DNA of 64,000 bases, from assembly GCA_034401135.1 (NCBI GenBank), contig JAWZSP010000003.1:868001-932000 (forward strand), given 5' to 3'. This document shows positions 21,877 to 33,946 of the stretch, piece after piece (the first letter of the stretch is position 1; each line of letters opens with the position of its first letter). Under the pieces are notes generated by a model that saw only the letters and a list, made by a program, of their open reading frames with translations, was not told the origin of the DNA and did no database searches. Position numbers and translations under genes: made by a program. Source of the stretch: Volutella citrinella. Taxonomy: Eukaryota; Ascomycota; Sordariomycetes; Hypocreales; Nectriaceae.

Positions 21877-23102
21877 TTACATGGAGGGTTTGAAATTGGG
21901 AAACGCTTGCCTGATGTGGCGCAATGTGAGCCGTCGCTCATCAGTTTCACCATCGAGCCATCGCTTGGGACTTGCCCAATCGTTTGTTCCGTCCTCGGCT
22001 TCATCTCCCGGCTCTCTGCCCGTGCTCTCGGCAAGTTTCGCGTCAGAGCCTTGCTGGCGCTTCCAGATCCCAGAGGAATCCATCTCCTTCATCCAAATGT
22101 CATCTTGGAGCTGGCCGAGAGCCTTCAGGATAGTGAGCACCTCGTCCTTTGGCAGAGAGACAGGCACCAATCCCTTCGTGTTGGCGTATTGCGGAGAGTT
22201 GATGAAATTCTTGAACTTGTCATCGTCTGTAAACGTTAGACTGACGTGAACGGTTCCGAGGTTCTCTCCAGTGCCCACGGCGTGAAAGTTGAGGCTAAAC
22301 CTCGCTCGCGGCTCGGCTTTGGCGATGTACATGTGGACATCGACAGGGAGACGACGCATTCCCTTCACGGTCGACTACGATATCAGGTCAGGAAAGATTC
22401 CATGTAAACTTGCGGACAAGGTGTATTGATGATTAGCCATGCCACTTACAAAAAGAACCCCGGTGCCCTTGACATCGGAGGGGGGCTCCGAGGTGGCAGT
22501 GATTTTGGTGATGGCAGGCTTCACCTGCGACAGGTCCACGCCTTCTTTCTGTGCATTCGCCACCACATCCGCCAGCCACTGGTTGACGGTAGACTTTGTG
22601 ATATCTATTAGCCCGTCCGCAGTGATGCGACCTTCCTGTGGTGGTGAGCATGCAAGTTAGCGTGGACTGATGGGGGGCACCGACGGCACCGAAGTACAGG
22701 AACGGAACTAACCGTGGCCCAGATAGGTGTCTCTTGTGTGGAAACTCGCTGGACATACTTTAGGAGCTTCAGGTCCCCGGAACTCTCATCAAGCGTGTGC
22801 GGCATGGTAAAGCGGTCAACACCCCGCTTGTGAGCGAGGTTGAGCAGGTCCCCAACTTTCTGGACATGAGCTGTGGAGGCTCCCGCGAAAGCAAGGACGC
22901 CGAGCTCCGCATTGAGGCTCGCCAGCCTGGCTCTGCGATCCTGGAGGTCCTTTGATTCCGTGGTCCTTACGGACCCGGGGAGGGAGAAGGAGGGCGCAAG
23001 GTTCCCGAATCGTTGTAGGGTTGGGAAGAGTGCGTGCGCCGGCGGAATGTCGCATACAATCTTGACAGCACGCTTGGCCGGCACTTTGTCTAACAGGACC
23101 AT
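21877..23102 (-). CDS. Conserved-looking protein of unknown function, 357 aa
   Basis: Exons 23102-22713, 22635-22450 and 22374-21877, all joined in phase 0. The introns are 77 and 75 bp, with clear signals (GTTAGT...CCACAG with GCTAAC branch; GTAAGT...TCGTAG). The product begins MVLLDKVPAKRAVKIVCDIP. It looks like a soluble mixed alpha/beta protein: an N-terminal part about 130 aa long, a middle helix (STVNQWLADVVANAQKEGVD), a beta-rich part (ARFSLNFHAVGTGENLGTVH) and an acidic tail ending in a basic patch. I do not recognise the family. There is no signal peptide or membrane segment. The gene is divergent from the LYR-motif gene with 315 bp between the starts, so they may share a promoter; a mitochondrial link would be speculation. 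Confidence 0.75.
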
Positions 23103-23417
23103 GCTGGGCGGACGTCTCCGATGTGAGTACCTGGAGAGCAAATGGTGCGATATACAGGGATATGGAGGCTCAATTGAGCAGAGAGATTTGGGCAACAGTG
23201 ATAAGGAGCCGACACACGACACACACGACAAAATGTCGTGACGACGAAGCAGCTGCGGGTGTGGCTGTGCCTCAGCCTCGCCAAACGCTGTGGCTAGTGC
23301 GGGGTCGGGTCTACAACAACCGCCGGTTCCACGCTCAACCCAATCCCGCCTCCATCTCTCATCATCGACTCGCCACTAGGAATTGAGGCCTGGCAGGCAT
23401 GATGACGTGAAGGTAAA
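23103..23417. promoter_or_regulatory. Bidirectional promoter region
   Basis: 315 bp between the start codons of the divergent unknown gene and the LYR-motif gene. The tract ACACACGACACACACGACAAA lies near 23215 (short CACGACA repeats). No TATA box is obvious. Confidence 0.4.
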
Positions 23418-23809
23418 ATGGCCAGCCTTAATCTCGAACTGCGACGGCAGGTTATTGCCATCTACAAAGGTTCGACGCTTCCCCAGCCGGAACCCCTCGG
23501 CCTCATCAGCCTCGGCTACTTCGCCGTCATCTGCTCACACAAGTGGCCCCAGAACTGCTCTATCTCGGCCGGGAATACCCCCTTGGCTACGGCTATTTTC
23601 GCCCTCGGCTGCACAAGGCCTTTATGTCCAAGGCTGCCGAACGAGACGATGAAAAGATTCGTCAGGGCATTGCGCATGCTGAATATGTCAAAAAAGGTAA
23701 CCTCCCTCGCCGTATTCCAGACGAATTGTTATGCCATCTTTCCACCACTATGCGAACCGGGTCTTGACTGAATGCTTTGCTAATTGATGCAGAAATTGAG
23801 GCACTGTAA
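23418..23809 (+). CDS. LYR-motif protein resembling ETFRF1/LYRM5
   Basis: Exons 23418-23469, 23553-23696 and 23793-23809 give 70 aa. The introns (83 and 96 bp) are in frame, the second with a GCTAAT branch. The protein starts [20 protein letters not shown] and continues [18 protein letters not shown], with [16 protein letters not shown] and a final EYVKKEIEAL. This matches the LYR family member ETFRF1 (LYRM5), a small mitochondrial-matrix protein that by family knowledge binds electron-transfer flavoprotein and regulates its flavin. Family members usually end with a further YFLRKYR-like helix, about 15-20 residues; here TAA follows EIEAL directly. A further intron starting GTAAGT at 23806, with an acceptor near 23936 or 23960, could restore a tail, so the 3' end is uncertain. 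Confidence 0.82.
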
Positions 23810-24463
23810 GTTTGAGCATATATACAATCCCTATGAGCTCTGTCTACTAGAGGATAAATATCTCCTGCCGAAATCCGCCCTTTTCATAATCCAGCCCTGC
23901 CCCCTTGACCCATTCTCATTTCCATGTTCCAGCATGAATTTCAGGCTGTTGTAGCTCAGAAAGAAATACCTGATGCCATCTGCCATCATCGCCGGCTGTG
24001 GTTCCTGTTTTAACCAGCAAGCCTGGCTCTAGCAACCGCCCTGCCCCTGCCAATCGTTCTCCCGCAGTTGCTGCTCCCCTCGACCTATTCCGTCTCGTGC
24101 TCGTCCCCCTTCTTTCCGCTCATACACACTAACGCGTGGGGGGTATAGTTATTACTTAAAAAGATATCGCACTCTCCGAAAGCGCTATGATCCTGATGCG
24201 TGAGGGTGAGGTAAATAGTGGTGGATTTTGTGTGATGCCAAGGCGTGGTGCCTGATGGTGATCCGGTGAGATTCGAGTGATTGATTAGTCGCGCCAAGCA
24301 CAGGCTTGGACCCCCACGAGTCCTGTGGTTGCATTCCAGCCTTGCCTGGAGGGGTTCAGGTAATACCGCATTGTGTAGCTTACGAGATAGATCTCAGGCG
24401 AGGGGTGACTTGTCTCACGTGGGTTAATCTCGTTGCTTTTGTGTTGCTCCCCCACCGTGACAT
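23810..24463. other. Convergent 3' intergenic region
   Basis: About 650 bp between the LYR-motif gene (+) and the methyltransferase gene (-). The proximal part may include an extra exon of the LYR gene. Otherwise no gene is evident. Confidence 0.4.
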
Positions 24464-26404
24464 TCAGCGGCTCGTTCCGGTTCTCTTCTTTGCACTCCAC
24501 GCACCCACCTCGAGGCATTCGCCCCAACTTGTGCCGCTCTCGCTCATCAGATCCGACATCATCTTGTTGAGCCAGATATCCCACTCGTCCTGACTCTTGC
24601 CGCTGCTCTCTCGCAGGACGGGCTCCAGTGCCTGGACCTGCTGTACCACCGTGAGCAGTGCTGTCTTTCTCAACGCCCCTTGCCCGGGCGTCAGGCTTTT
24701 CTTCTCCACCTTCTGATGCGGCGCCCCTTTGCCCTTCATCTCCACATACGACTTCCCATCCTTAGTTACCACACCGCCGACGCCCTCACGCTCCCAGCGC
24801 ACTTCGCTCAGCGGGATTGCGAGTCGTTTCGACTTGAAGTCCGTCAATGCCTCCGATTCCATACGAAGAGCAGAGCCGATGAGCGTACAGGGCACGGCCG
24901 TCAACATGCGGGCCTCGAGTGCCCGCGACAGCCAGTTGTTGTACTCGACCAGAAACGTATTTAAAGGTGGTGATAGCGGCGTGCTGGCTGATAGGAGATA
25001 TGCACCGAGGCTCAGTGCAGCTTCGTGTTCTTCAGCCTCTTCGCTGCCAGGCGCTGCGTTGGGGACATGGGGCCTCAACATGCGGAGAGTTAGGTCGCTC
25101 TCCCACATTTCGATTGTGCCGCCGGGTTTTAGGATGCGAATGTATTCATCCATAAAGTCTTGATACATGGTGTTCGGGATCATGAGGTAGGTGTCTTTGA
25201 CCATGACCAGGTCGAACTCCTCGTTGGCAAAGGGCCAGGGATGCTGCCTCAGGTCGTGCTGGACAAACTTCCAGTTCATGTCCTTGTCCGGCTTGAAGGC
25301 GTCGGCAGGGGCGTTGGTGCTACCGGGGGCCAGTGGCGCGATGTCGACACCGGTAAAGGAGATGCCAGTGTGACCGCGTTCCTTGAAGTACTGGTGGCAC
25401 ATCATGCTCCAGAAGCCAGAGCCGCAGCCAATCTCCAGCACCTTCTGCGGCGGATTCTTCAGCAGGGCCGGAGTCAGAATCGGGGCGCCGTAGACCTGGA
25501 TGAGCAGCAGGGTGCGGAGGCACTGGCGGTGCAGCTCGGTGAGGTCACTGGGGAGCGGGTATTGGGCGGTGGCATCGTTGAAGTAGGTACGGCCATTGCG
25601 CACGATGAAGGGCTTCGCTGCGGGGTTGTCGGAGGAGCTGGAGGGATCGGTGGAGGTCATTGTCTGGGCGGAGAGGCTCGTGGTGCCGCTGGTGGACGAG
25701 ATGGACTCGGCTCGCCCAAAGGGGATGCTTATCTGCTTGGTGATGCCCGACATTGGCTTGTTGCTGGCGTCCAGGTCCGAGTACATGGCGACATTTTTCA
25801 CATCAAGCGAAGGGGAGAGGGAGTCGGGCGTGGGACGGAGACGACGATCGCGAGCCCGCTGCTTGTCGCTGCCGGTGGCCCGACTGAAGATGGAGGAGGG
25901 CGAGGAGACGCTACTGAGGCTCAGGAGCGACTTGCTGGAAGGGGAGGTGAGAGCTGCAAAGCGCGAGTCAGACGATAGGAGCCTGTTGCTGTGATTGTTA
26001 TTGTTGTTGTTGTGGTGGTTGCTGCCGCCACTGCTGCTACTGGCGGGAGGAGCGCGATGGGGCGGCTCGTCGTCCCCCACGGCGGGGCTGCTGCTGGAGT
26101 GCAGCGACAGCGACGACGAGTCGTGGGACGAGCGACTCCCCTGACTGCCACTCGATCGGGTCGAGGGTCGGGGCGGGAAGCGAGAGCGATTGGAGTCTCG
26201 CGAGATGGAATCGCTGCGCGTGGGCGTCTGGGGCGGCCGCTCCTTTTCACTCTGGAAGCCTTGGTTGTAGTAGGTGGGTAAAGGGGCGGCGGCAGCGGCG
26301 CAGACAAATCCGCTCCATTCCGACATTGTAGCGAGCGTGCGCCTGTGGCCTGGCCCTGACGGTGTGTCCGGGCTGGCGGGCGGTTTGGCAGCTCGGTGCT
26401 GCAC
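24464..26404 (-). CDS. SAM-dependent methyltransferase (UMTA-like)
   Basis: Single 646-aa frame. Residues 1-265 are disordered and Ser-rich, with an Asn run (HHNNNNNNHSN). The catalytic part follows: RNGRTYFNDATAQYPLPSDL (269-288), then motif I VLEIGCGSGFWS (322-333), an acidic motif II region (FTGVDIAPLAPG), FDLVMVKDT (motif IV-like) and ILKPGGTIEMW (motif V/VI-like). This is a class I methyltransferase fold of the kind annotated UMTA in filamentous fungi; the substrate is unknown. There are no introns. The start could also be the Met at residue 27 (MSEWSGFVC), which precedes the more typical N-terminus. There is no signal peptide. The gene is divergent from CCR4 across 4.7 kb. Confidence 0.88.
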   Translation of the reverse strand: MQHRAAKPPASPDTPSGPGHRRTLATMSEWSGFVCAAAAAPLPTYYNQGFQSEKERPPQTPTRSDSISRDSNRSRFPPRPSTRSSGSQGSRSSHDSSSLSLHSSSSPAVGDDEPPHRAPPASSSSGGSNHHNNNNNNHSNRLLSSDSRFAALTSPSSKSLLSLSSVSSPSSIFSRATGSDKQRARDRRLRPTPDSLSPSLDVKNVAMYSDLDASNKPMSGITKQISIPFGRAESISSTSGTTSLSAQTMTSTDPSSSSDNPAAKPFIVRNGRTYFNDATAQYPLPSDLTELHRQCLRTLLLIQVYGAPILTPALLKNPPQKVLEIGCGSGFWSMMCHQYFKERGHTGISFTGVDIAPLAPGSTNAPADAFKPDKDMNWKFVQHDLRQHPWPFANEEFDLVMVKDTYLMIPNTMYQDFMDEYIRILKPGGTIEMWESDLTLRMLRPHVPNAAPGSEEAEEHEAALSLGAYLLSASTPLSPPLNTFLVEYNNWLSRALEARMLTAVPCTLIGSALRMESEALTDFKSKRLAIPLSEVRWEREGVGGVVTKDGKSYVEMKGKGAPHQKVEKKSLTPGQGALRKTALLTVVQQVQALEPVLRESSGKSQDEWDIWLNKMMSDLMSESGTSWGECLEVGAWSAKKRTGTSR

Positions 26405-29400
26405 TGGTGGTGCTTGGCTGGGCTGGTAATACTGGGCCGACCAGGGCTACAGTTACCTCCGGGGCTCCCCTCGTTCGTTCGTCGCTCGCTCGTTCCGCGC
26501 GCGGGTGCGGGTACACCCAGCCTAATGGAACCTAACCCAAGGAGCCTCCGTCGCCAATACGACGACAGGGGGCGGTGGCGCTTGGTGCTTGTGCTTGCGG
26601 CTTGCGGCCGACGGGTGGCTGCCTCCAATTGCGACTCGCGAACAACCGGTGGATGAGCTAATGGATGATGGGCTCTGCCTGTGACACGGCTGCTCCGTAA
26701 TAGAGGGAAGAGGGAAGAGGGCCGTTCGGACTGTGTTAGCACTGGGCTTTTAGCGCTGCTGCCGAGGCCGTCGGTCCGTTCGCTCGTTTTGCGTCCCGTA
26801 ACACGTCCTGCTTGGGGACAGGGAAGTGCTCCTCCTCCAGGACGGGTGGCGGGCAGGCAAAGGACGCAAGGTAAGGCACCGCTGCTGCAGCACTATGGAT
26901 GCCGCAGTAATTAGTCGTAATAGCGTATTGGGAAAGCCCAATCTCTGCTGGGTGTGTGGCTTTCTAGAACCGTTCTCCCACCGCGGAACTAGGTTCGTAG
27001 CTCCCGGAGGGATGCCCGGATGGGGTCCGGTGGTGGTCCGGGTCCAAGCCAGGCCAAAACAGGGGGGCCGGAGGGGCTCTCCTGAGGCCCTCAATGGAAG
27101 GCCGTCGCCCGTCTGAGCCAGGTCTGTGCAAACAGGCCTGCTAGCACGGAATGACTAGTAGCCTGCCAGCCGATCGGGGTCTGCAGGCAATGGGATGGCG
27201 CTCGCTCGGCCTTGTCTGGCCTGACAACCGGCCAAGCCTGGACGACGTAATGTAAGAAAGAGCAGGTAGCAGTCGTAGGATCGGCGCCGACGAGGCACTT
27301 CCAGAAGTTCCAGTCCGCAATGGCAAGGGTCCGTCCGGCTGGCCAGTGGGCCGTCCGATAGTCCTGAGTCCTGACGAGGTTTCCCGTCCTGCTTTGCAAC
27401 GTTCCAATGGAGCTTCCTGGTCTCTCCCGCTGCATGTGCTGCTTTTTTGGAGCCGCGCCGCGCCGCGCCTGTCGCTCCGACGAACGGTTTTCTGTCGCGC
27501 CGTCCCTTCCTGGCCGAATGCAACGTCGGGTGGAGGGCATCAAACGAACGCCTGTGTGATGTTGAGTAATGCGAGGATCGCTGTGGACCTGTTTGCAGAG
27601 CCCAATGCGACGCGGATGATTGATTGCGACGCTGACACACAAACTCACTTCAACGGGACTCGCTCCGTTGTCCCCTGTGTCGGGATTCCCTTGGTGCTTT
27701 GGCGCGATTCAGGCGTTGTTGGGTTGGTCGTGCTATTTGCCTGGGATTTGCTGGTTTGCGCAAAGACGTGTGGGTGTGGGTGTCATCTTTTTTGCTCACC
27801 ACGTCTCGCCGGGGCGTTTGAATCTGTCGTCCTCTTCTAATAGCTGTCGCGACGCTGAGCGTGGGCCAAGTATGGTGCTACACATGCGGCGATGGTGAGA
27901 CGTGTGCCACGGGACGGTATACGGAACGACTATGCGCTCGGCTACAGGCAATTGGGGGGGAAGGGGGAGAGGGGCTTGCGATGATCGCGTAGACCAGCTA
28001 CAGGCGACTTGTGAAGGAGCGATGCGCTGCTGGCACTGCCAGATCGAGTCAATGCAGAGGCGCTCGACTCGATGAAACGAATCTGTATCCGTGGCTGCCA
28101 GGCCTCGGGGACGGGGTTTGGAGTTGTGGCGCAGAGCGTGAGAAGGAGACAGTGAGAACCGACTCCAAGAGTTTCAGGTAGTCCTCTGGAGCAGGAGGAG
28201 GCGGCAGCGACACATGCTATATACTACTGGACCGTCTTGTACACCTGTACACGATAATCGCGCCTCCCACGTCCCATGGGGTCAAGGACAGTTCGCTCGC
28301 TTCTCCCAGACCTCGGAAGGGATTCCCCTACATCGACTTCTGGAGGCGTCGGGGGCCTTGAGTGGGGGAGTGATGGCCTCCTGTTGGCTGTTACCCCCGC
28401 AAAGCTGCCTGTCAAAGGCGCGACCTGGATGTTGCCGGCTTGGCTGGCAAGCTGGGACCCGTCAATGTGCTGCTGACGACGCTGAATTTGCAAGTCGCAA
28501 GGGCACAAGGAGAGGGCAAAGTCGGACCAGGAACGGTGTGAGTGGCCGTAGTGGAGGGCTGGGCCTGGTTCCCGATCAACATCACGAGAGGAAGCTGGGC
28601 CGAATGCGCTACTGGAAAAAGGAAGGGGTTCTTGCGCCATTGGCCAGGTCGTGGTACCTGACGGGTGCAAGCACTACGAATCGCCAGGATGAGCCTTGTC
28701 AAGCCTTGCCCCAACCTGCGCCGACATCATGCATCGCCGCGGACAGCGCCGGCCAGCCGAGATTGACAGCTCCAGCCCCGTCTCGTCCATCTGGCTGGTT
28801 CCAATTACCCTTGTGCGACGACGACCTCGATCCTGCTCTGACATTGACTCGTTTTTTTGGTGTTTCCCGGGAGCCTACTGACATCTGAAGGCGTCCTCGT
28901 ACCACGTTCGTAAGTGGTTGCACCACTTTGGTGGCTCTGGATGGTGTGTACTATTTTCGGCCAGGCCCCAGGCACTGGCCCCCCGTCGTGCAGCCGCGGG
29001 ATGTCCTCGCTGTGAGTTTCAGTGTGCTCGAGGCAAGGTAATAGGTCAGCTACTGTCATGTTAGTGCCTGTGTGCCAGTGTTGTCTGCAGCCGCCTGGGG
29101 GAGGGCCAGTCATGGCATCGGCCGCTTCGTGTACTGTACTTGGGGTTATTGCTTTTGCTGAGTCGCAACACCATCCATTGGAACCATCATGTAATCAACA
29201 GTCACCTCAATCGCCCTATGTCGTAGTCATCCGATGGATTATCAGAACCCATGATGTCTTTGGAGCGGTATTGGCAATCCGTGTCCTTTTTTCTTTTGTT
29301 CTGTCGGGGTGCGCTGCAGGTAGGATGGAGAACAAGCCGTTGTCTCGCAAAGCGTGGTTAGACCCTCCGATCATACTCGTAGATGGAAGATAGACCATGT

Positions 29401-31095
29401 ACGTGCTAGCGCTCCAAGCCCGAAAGTTTACTCCTCTCATGCAACTCATGGCGTGGGGTATGACACTTCACCGCAACCTCATTGCCAATGTCAACCTTCC
29501 ATGTCATAGTGCAGAAGAAGCAAGAAAAGGAAAAAAAAAACTATGGTTGCCGACTTCATCCGCTGTCGGACCCATTGCGAAGCGGTCAAAGACTTCCCCT
29601 CTCGCATCGTCCCGAGATCCATCGCCAGAAGACCCCATCGGATCCGCTCCAGTCTCCAGTTACCTGGTGCGGGATATGCAATGGCTGGCATTTGACGTTG
29701 AGATGCGGACGATGGAGATGCTGCGAGAATCCCAGTCACAGCCCTGGAGGTCCCGCATCTGCATGGCAGGTTGTTGGTGGTCCCTGGATCGCGCTGGATT
29801 GCCGGGCACACCGAGGACGTAGGCTGTTGGCATCAAGCCACCGGTGTACCAAGCCCGTGGCGCCATTTAAAGATGCGCGGTTACGCCTGAGACTGAGCCC
29901 TAATCCCCAATGGCGAATGAAGATACGCGGAGCTCGGAGGCGACAGCTGCTGAGCTAAGCTCCGATGTTGGAGTGCGCCGCAGAATGCAACGATCCGGCC
30001 ACTGTGGCTAATGATGCTGGCCCAGCTCCCCGGGCCATTTCAAGTGAGGCGATTCTTGTCTGGTCTCGATCAGTGCTCAGGTGAGGCCACTAGCACTGAA
30101 AACGCTCAGTGCACAGAGCACAGTGGGCAGTGGCTGCCGTTTACGGAATCCCCCCCAGCTGAGAGCAGCCGGGCTGAGCCACAGGAGCTCAGGGGAGCCA
30201 CAGCAGCCACGGGGGAGGATTCCACGTGACCCTTACCCGTCGCACACGCCCGTCAGGCGGAGTATCTGCACGTGATTTGGATTTGCTCGCCGTGGCCCTC
30301 CTCCATCGCCGAAAGCCCGTCACCAGAGGCCCCAGATGCGGATGCTCCTCGATAACGGCTGCTATTGTTCTGTTCCAAGTATCAGTTGACTTTCAGTGAT
30401 AATATCGCCTTATTGCGCCCACTCCTTTCTACTGTGCGTCGTCCCCAACCCCATTAGCCGCCTGAAAGGCCACCTCAACCGGTCGCGAAAGCTCGGATCC
30501 CCCTCTCGTCAGGCCGCCCGCTCTCAAGCTCTGACTGACTGAATCTTCCTAGACCATTCTCGACTCTTGCAAACCGCCTTGCGCCGGTCTCTTCCATATA
30601 CAACACAACCTTCTGTTCACCGGAGGGACTGTGAATCGCTGCTCGCCACACTAGTGTGACCACAACACAGCTCCCAGCCTCCCCGCGTCCGTCCGACCTG
30701 TTCTGCCAGCTTCCAAGGTTGCTCACCCGCATTGTTCACGAGCTGAGCTCCTCCCGCCGCTGCGCAGCGTGCTTGTGTTCGAGTACAGCTCTACGGACTC
30801 ATGTATGAACGCGACGACTTGCTAGCCCCCGCCTTACAAGTAGCCCGGTGAGCCCGCCTGCCACCAGCCGGCCCCATCTTCGCGACGTAACCACCGCCCT
30901 CGCCAAAGTACACACCAAACCAAGCGGCAGATGCCCGACGACAGTTGGATCGGATACGCGCCTACCCCTCCCACTCCCTCTTAAACAACACGACCTCACG
31001 TGGAGTGCACTGCTGCGCTTTCGCTCGGACGACTGACGACATCTGCGAGACCCCGACAACAATCCCGGGTTTTGAGGACGTAACCTCTTACCGGA
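26405..31095. other. 4.7-kb region between divergent methyltransferase and CCR4 genes
   Basis: No supportable gene. Many short frames overlap on all six frames without splice context. It holds both promoters and probably a long CCR4 leader: the C/T-rich 30400-31000 stretch looks like a transcribed 5' region. A G-rich tract lies at 27954-27974. No repeats or mobile element were seen. Confidence 0.5.
27954..27974 (+). other. G-rich tract, possible G-quadruplex
   Basis: GGGGGGG-AA-GGGGG-AGA-GGGG. The first run can supply two short G3 runs, so four runs are available, but the loop would be one base. Confidence 0.35.
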
Positions 31096-33257
31096 ATGTA
31101 CCCCCAAAACCATCAGCAGGGCCACAATGCCCGGCTGAATGGTGCTGGGCGAGGAATCCCCAATCTACTCTACAGCTACCAACATAACCAACACCAGCAC
31201 CCTTCTCAGGCTCAGCACCACCAGGGCCTTCAACATGACCATGGCCTAGCCAACGCGAACGGCCTCGGCCACCACTCGAGCTTCACGTCTGGCGTTCTCT
31301 CCAACCCTTCCCCCTTCAGTGCCGGCGCACTTCAGAATGGGCATTCTACGACCCCCCGAGGTGGACAGGCCCCAACCAACGAGATGTGGCAGGAGCAATT
31401 GCGCATGCAGAAGGACGCCGAGCGAGCCCATACGGCCATGACCGACCAGCAACAACCGCATTACTATGCTCGCCTCAAGGCGTCGGAAAACAAAGGCATT
31501 GGCGGTCCGCCCCCGGCCTCAACTCGAACCCAAGCCGACGGTGAGAGCGACCCAGCCGATCGTCGGAGGCCGTGGGTAGTCGACAAGGAAACGACGCGCC
31601 AGGATTGGCACAACATGGATATGAGCGGCCAAGGTCTTCGCAACTTGGCGCCGGAGCTGTTCCGATACAAGTTCCTAAACGAGCTCTACATTGCCTCCAA
31701 CAAGCTGACACGCCTACCCAAGGAGATTGGCGAGCTTCGACAACTGCGCCACCTCGATGCATCCTTCAACCAGATTTCCGAGCTCCCTCCGGAGTTGGGA
31801 ATGTGCACGTACCTGAAGCAGCTCCTACTCTTTAACAACAACATCCAAGAACTTCCGTTTGAGCTGGGATCTCTCCATCTTCTAGAGGTGCTTGGCATTG
31901 AAGGCAACCCATTGGAGCCTACTCTGAAGCAGGAAATTATGGAGAAAGGAACCAAGAGCCTCGTCAATGTGCTGAGAGAAAGCGCTCCTAGTAAATTACC
32001 CCACCGATATGCGTCTGCTGCCTCGACTAACAGCGAAATCTAGTTCCCCTGCCTCCTGCGCCCCGGAAGGATATTATTATCCAGGAGGATGTCTCATCCA
32101 ACCTGGAACGAATCAAGGTCTTCTCATGGAACATCCTGTGCGACAAATACGCCACCCCCCAAACGTACGGATACACTCCGACTGGTGCCCTGGAGTGGGA
32201 GTACCGAAAGGATTGTATCTTGGAAGAGCTGCGTTTCCGAGATGCCGACTTCCTGGCCCTACAGGAGGTGTCGACCGAGGCCTTCAAGGAGGACCTCAGT
32301 CCAGAACTGGCTCAGGCCGACTACAAGGGCGTCCACTGGCCCAAGTCGCGTGCCAAGACCATGTCGGAGAAGGATGCGCTGTCTGTGGATGGCTGTGCCA
32401 TCTTTTACAAGCAGAGCAAGTTCATTCTTCTCGACAAGCAGCTAATCGAGTTTGCCACCATTGCCATCAACAGACCCGACATGAAGAATCAGCATGACGT
32501 GTTCAACCGTGTCATGCCAAAGGACAACATTGCCGTCATCTGTTTCTTCGAGTCCCGACTGACGGGCGCACGCTTTATTCTTGTCAACGTCCATCTCACC
32601 TGGGACTCGGCCCTTGCTGACGTCAAGGTCATCCAGACGGGTATCCTGATGGAGCACGTCACCAAGCTGGCCGAGAAGTACGCGAGATGGCCCGCTGTCA
32701 AGGACAAGAAGATGATTGTGCTGCCCCTTTCGGATGATGGAGAGGCTCCGCCACCCCAGGCCGACCCGGCGCCAAGCCAGGAGTACCGGTCCAACACGGA
32801 GATTCCCCTCCTCGTCTGTGGCGATTTTAACTCGACGGAGGATTCATCAGTCTATGAGCTCATGTCCATGGGTCGTGTATCGCCCGACCATCTGGACCTA
32901 AGCAACTACCAGTACGGAAGCTTCACCCGAGACGGAATCGAGCACCCCTTCAGCCTCCGCGACGCCTACGCCCACACCAAGAACACCGCCGACGAGCTTC
33001 CCTTCACCAACTACACCCCCGGTTTCGCCGATGTCATCGACTACATCTGGTACTCGACCAACACCCTCGAGGTGGTGGACGTCCTCGGACCCCCCGACGC
33101 AGGCTATCTCAAGCGCGTACCGGCTTTCCCCAACTGGCACTTCCCGGCCGATCACATCCAGATCATGTCCGAGTTTGTTGTCAAGGGTCGCAAGGAGAAG
33201 AAGCACTTGCCGGATCGCGAACCCGATTTTGGCCCCGGCTCCTCCTCCCGTGGCTAG
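31096..33257 (+). CDS. CCR4: CCR4 deadenylase, CCR4-NOT complex catalytic subunit
   Basis: Exons 31096-31990 and 32044-33257 give 702 aa; the 53-bp intron has a CTAAC branch and TCTAG acceptor and restores SAPIPLPPAPRKD. Residues 1-160 are Gln/His/Asn-rich, and 176-275 are leucine-rich repeats (LRRs: LNELYIASNKLTRLPKEIG) that by family knowledge bind the NOT scaffold. From about 315 is an exonuclease-endonuclease-phosphatase domain: VFSWNILCDKYATP, LQEVSTEAF (metal-binding Glu), ILVNVHLTWDS, LLVCGDFNSTEDS (catalytic Asp/Asn) and FPADHIQIMSEF (catalytic His). All key residues are present. It shortens mRNA poly(A) tails in the cytoplasm. The length is usual for filamentous fungi. The first ATG after the leader gives the conserved MYPQNHQQG start. 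Confidence 0.97.
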
Positions 33258-33946
33258 AGAGAAGGTGCATTAAGCGACGGTGGCCTTGGGCCCAAGGAAC
33301 ACAGGCGTCTTTGGACGCTGCGGGAACGGTAACGGATAGGGATGAGATCTACGGAGGGCCAGCCGGGTTGGGGCTGGGTTCTCCATGGAACAAGGACGCG
33401 GTACATCTGGATGTAGTGGTTTTGGCCTTTATTTTGCAAATGGAGTTAAGAGGATCTTGCGCGGTTCTTTTGGAGGGTGGACTTGGGTGACGGCGGCGGC
33501 GGAGCGAGGGTGTACGCGTGCTGTTTTTTCGGCATGTGTACATTCGACTAGGACGGGGACGGGTAAGCAAGCGGACGGAGGCAGTGGGCTCTGGAGGACC
33601 TTGTAGGAATTGACGATGATTTTTGCCAGCGACTTGTCCGCGTCTTTTTTGCCTGTGATGTCTGCGCGGGCACGTAGTGTATAGTAGTGTGCGAGTTTTA
33701 TATCGACTTGATCAATTTTCATCCTGAAGTACTGCTTGCTCCAGATGCCGTGTGCGTGATTTTCAAGGTAAAGGTAACGGGAGACAGTGGCATGTTGGCA
33801 AGTGGCCATGCACCACTGAGGTATCATTTCTATATTCGTAAGAGATGTGTCTATATGCATCAAAGTTCCAATAACCGGAGTGGAATCTCGTTTCGAAATT
33901 ATACAATCCTAGCCAGGCCCGTCCCAACCTTTGTTCTGCGCCGCTC
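33258..33946. other. Convergent 3' region between CCR4 and carrier genes
   Basis: About 690 bp, presumably both 3' untranslated regions. Nothing else was seen. Confidence 0.5.

Noticed and set aside
25160..25978. 272-codon frame, plus strand
   Set aside because: Antisense shadow of the methyltransferase gene.
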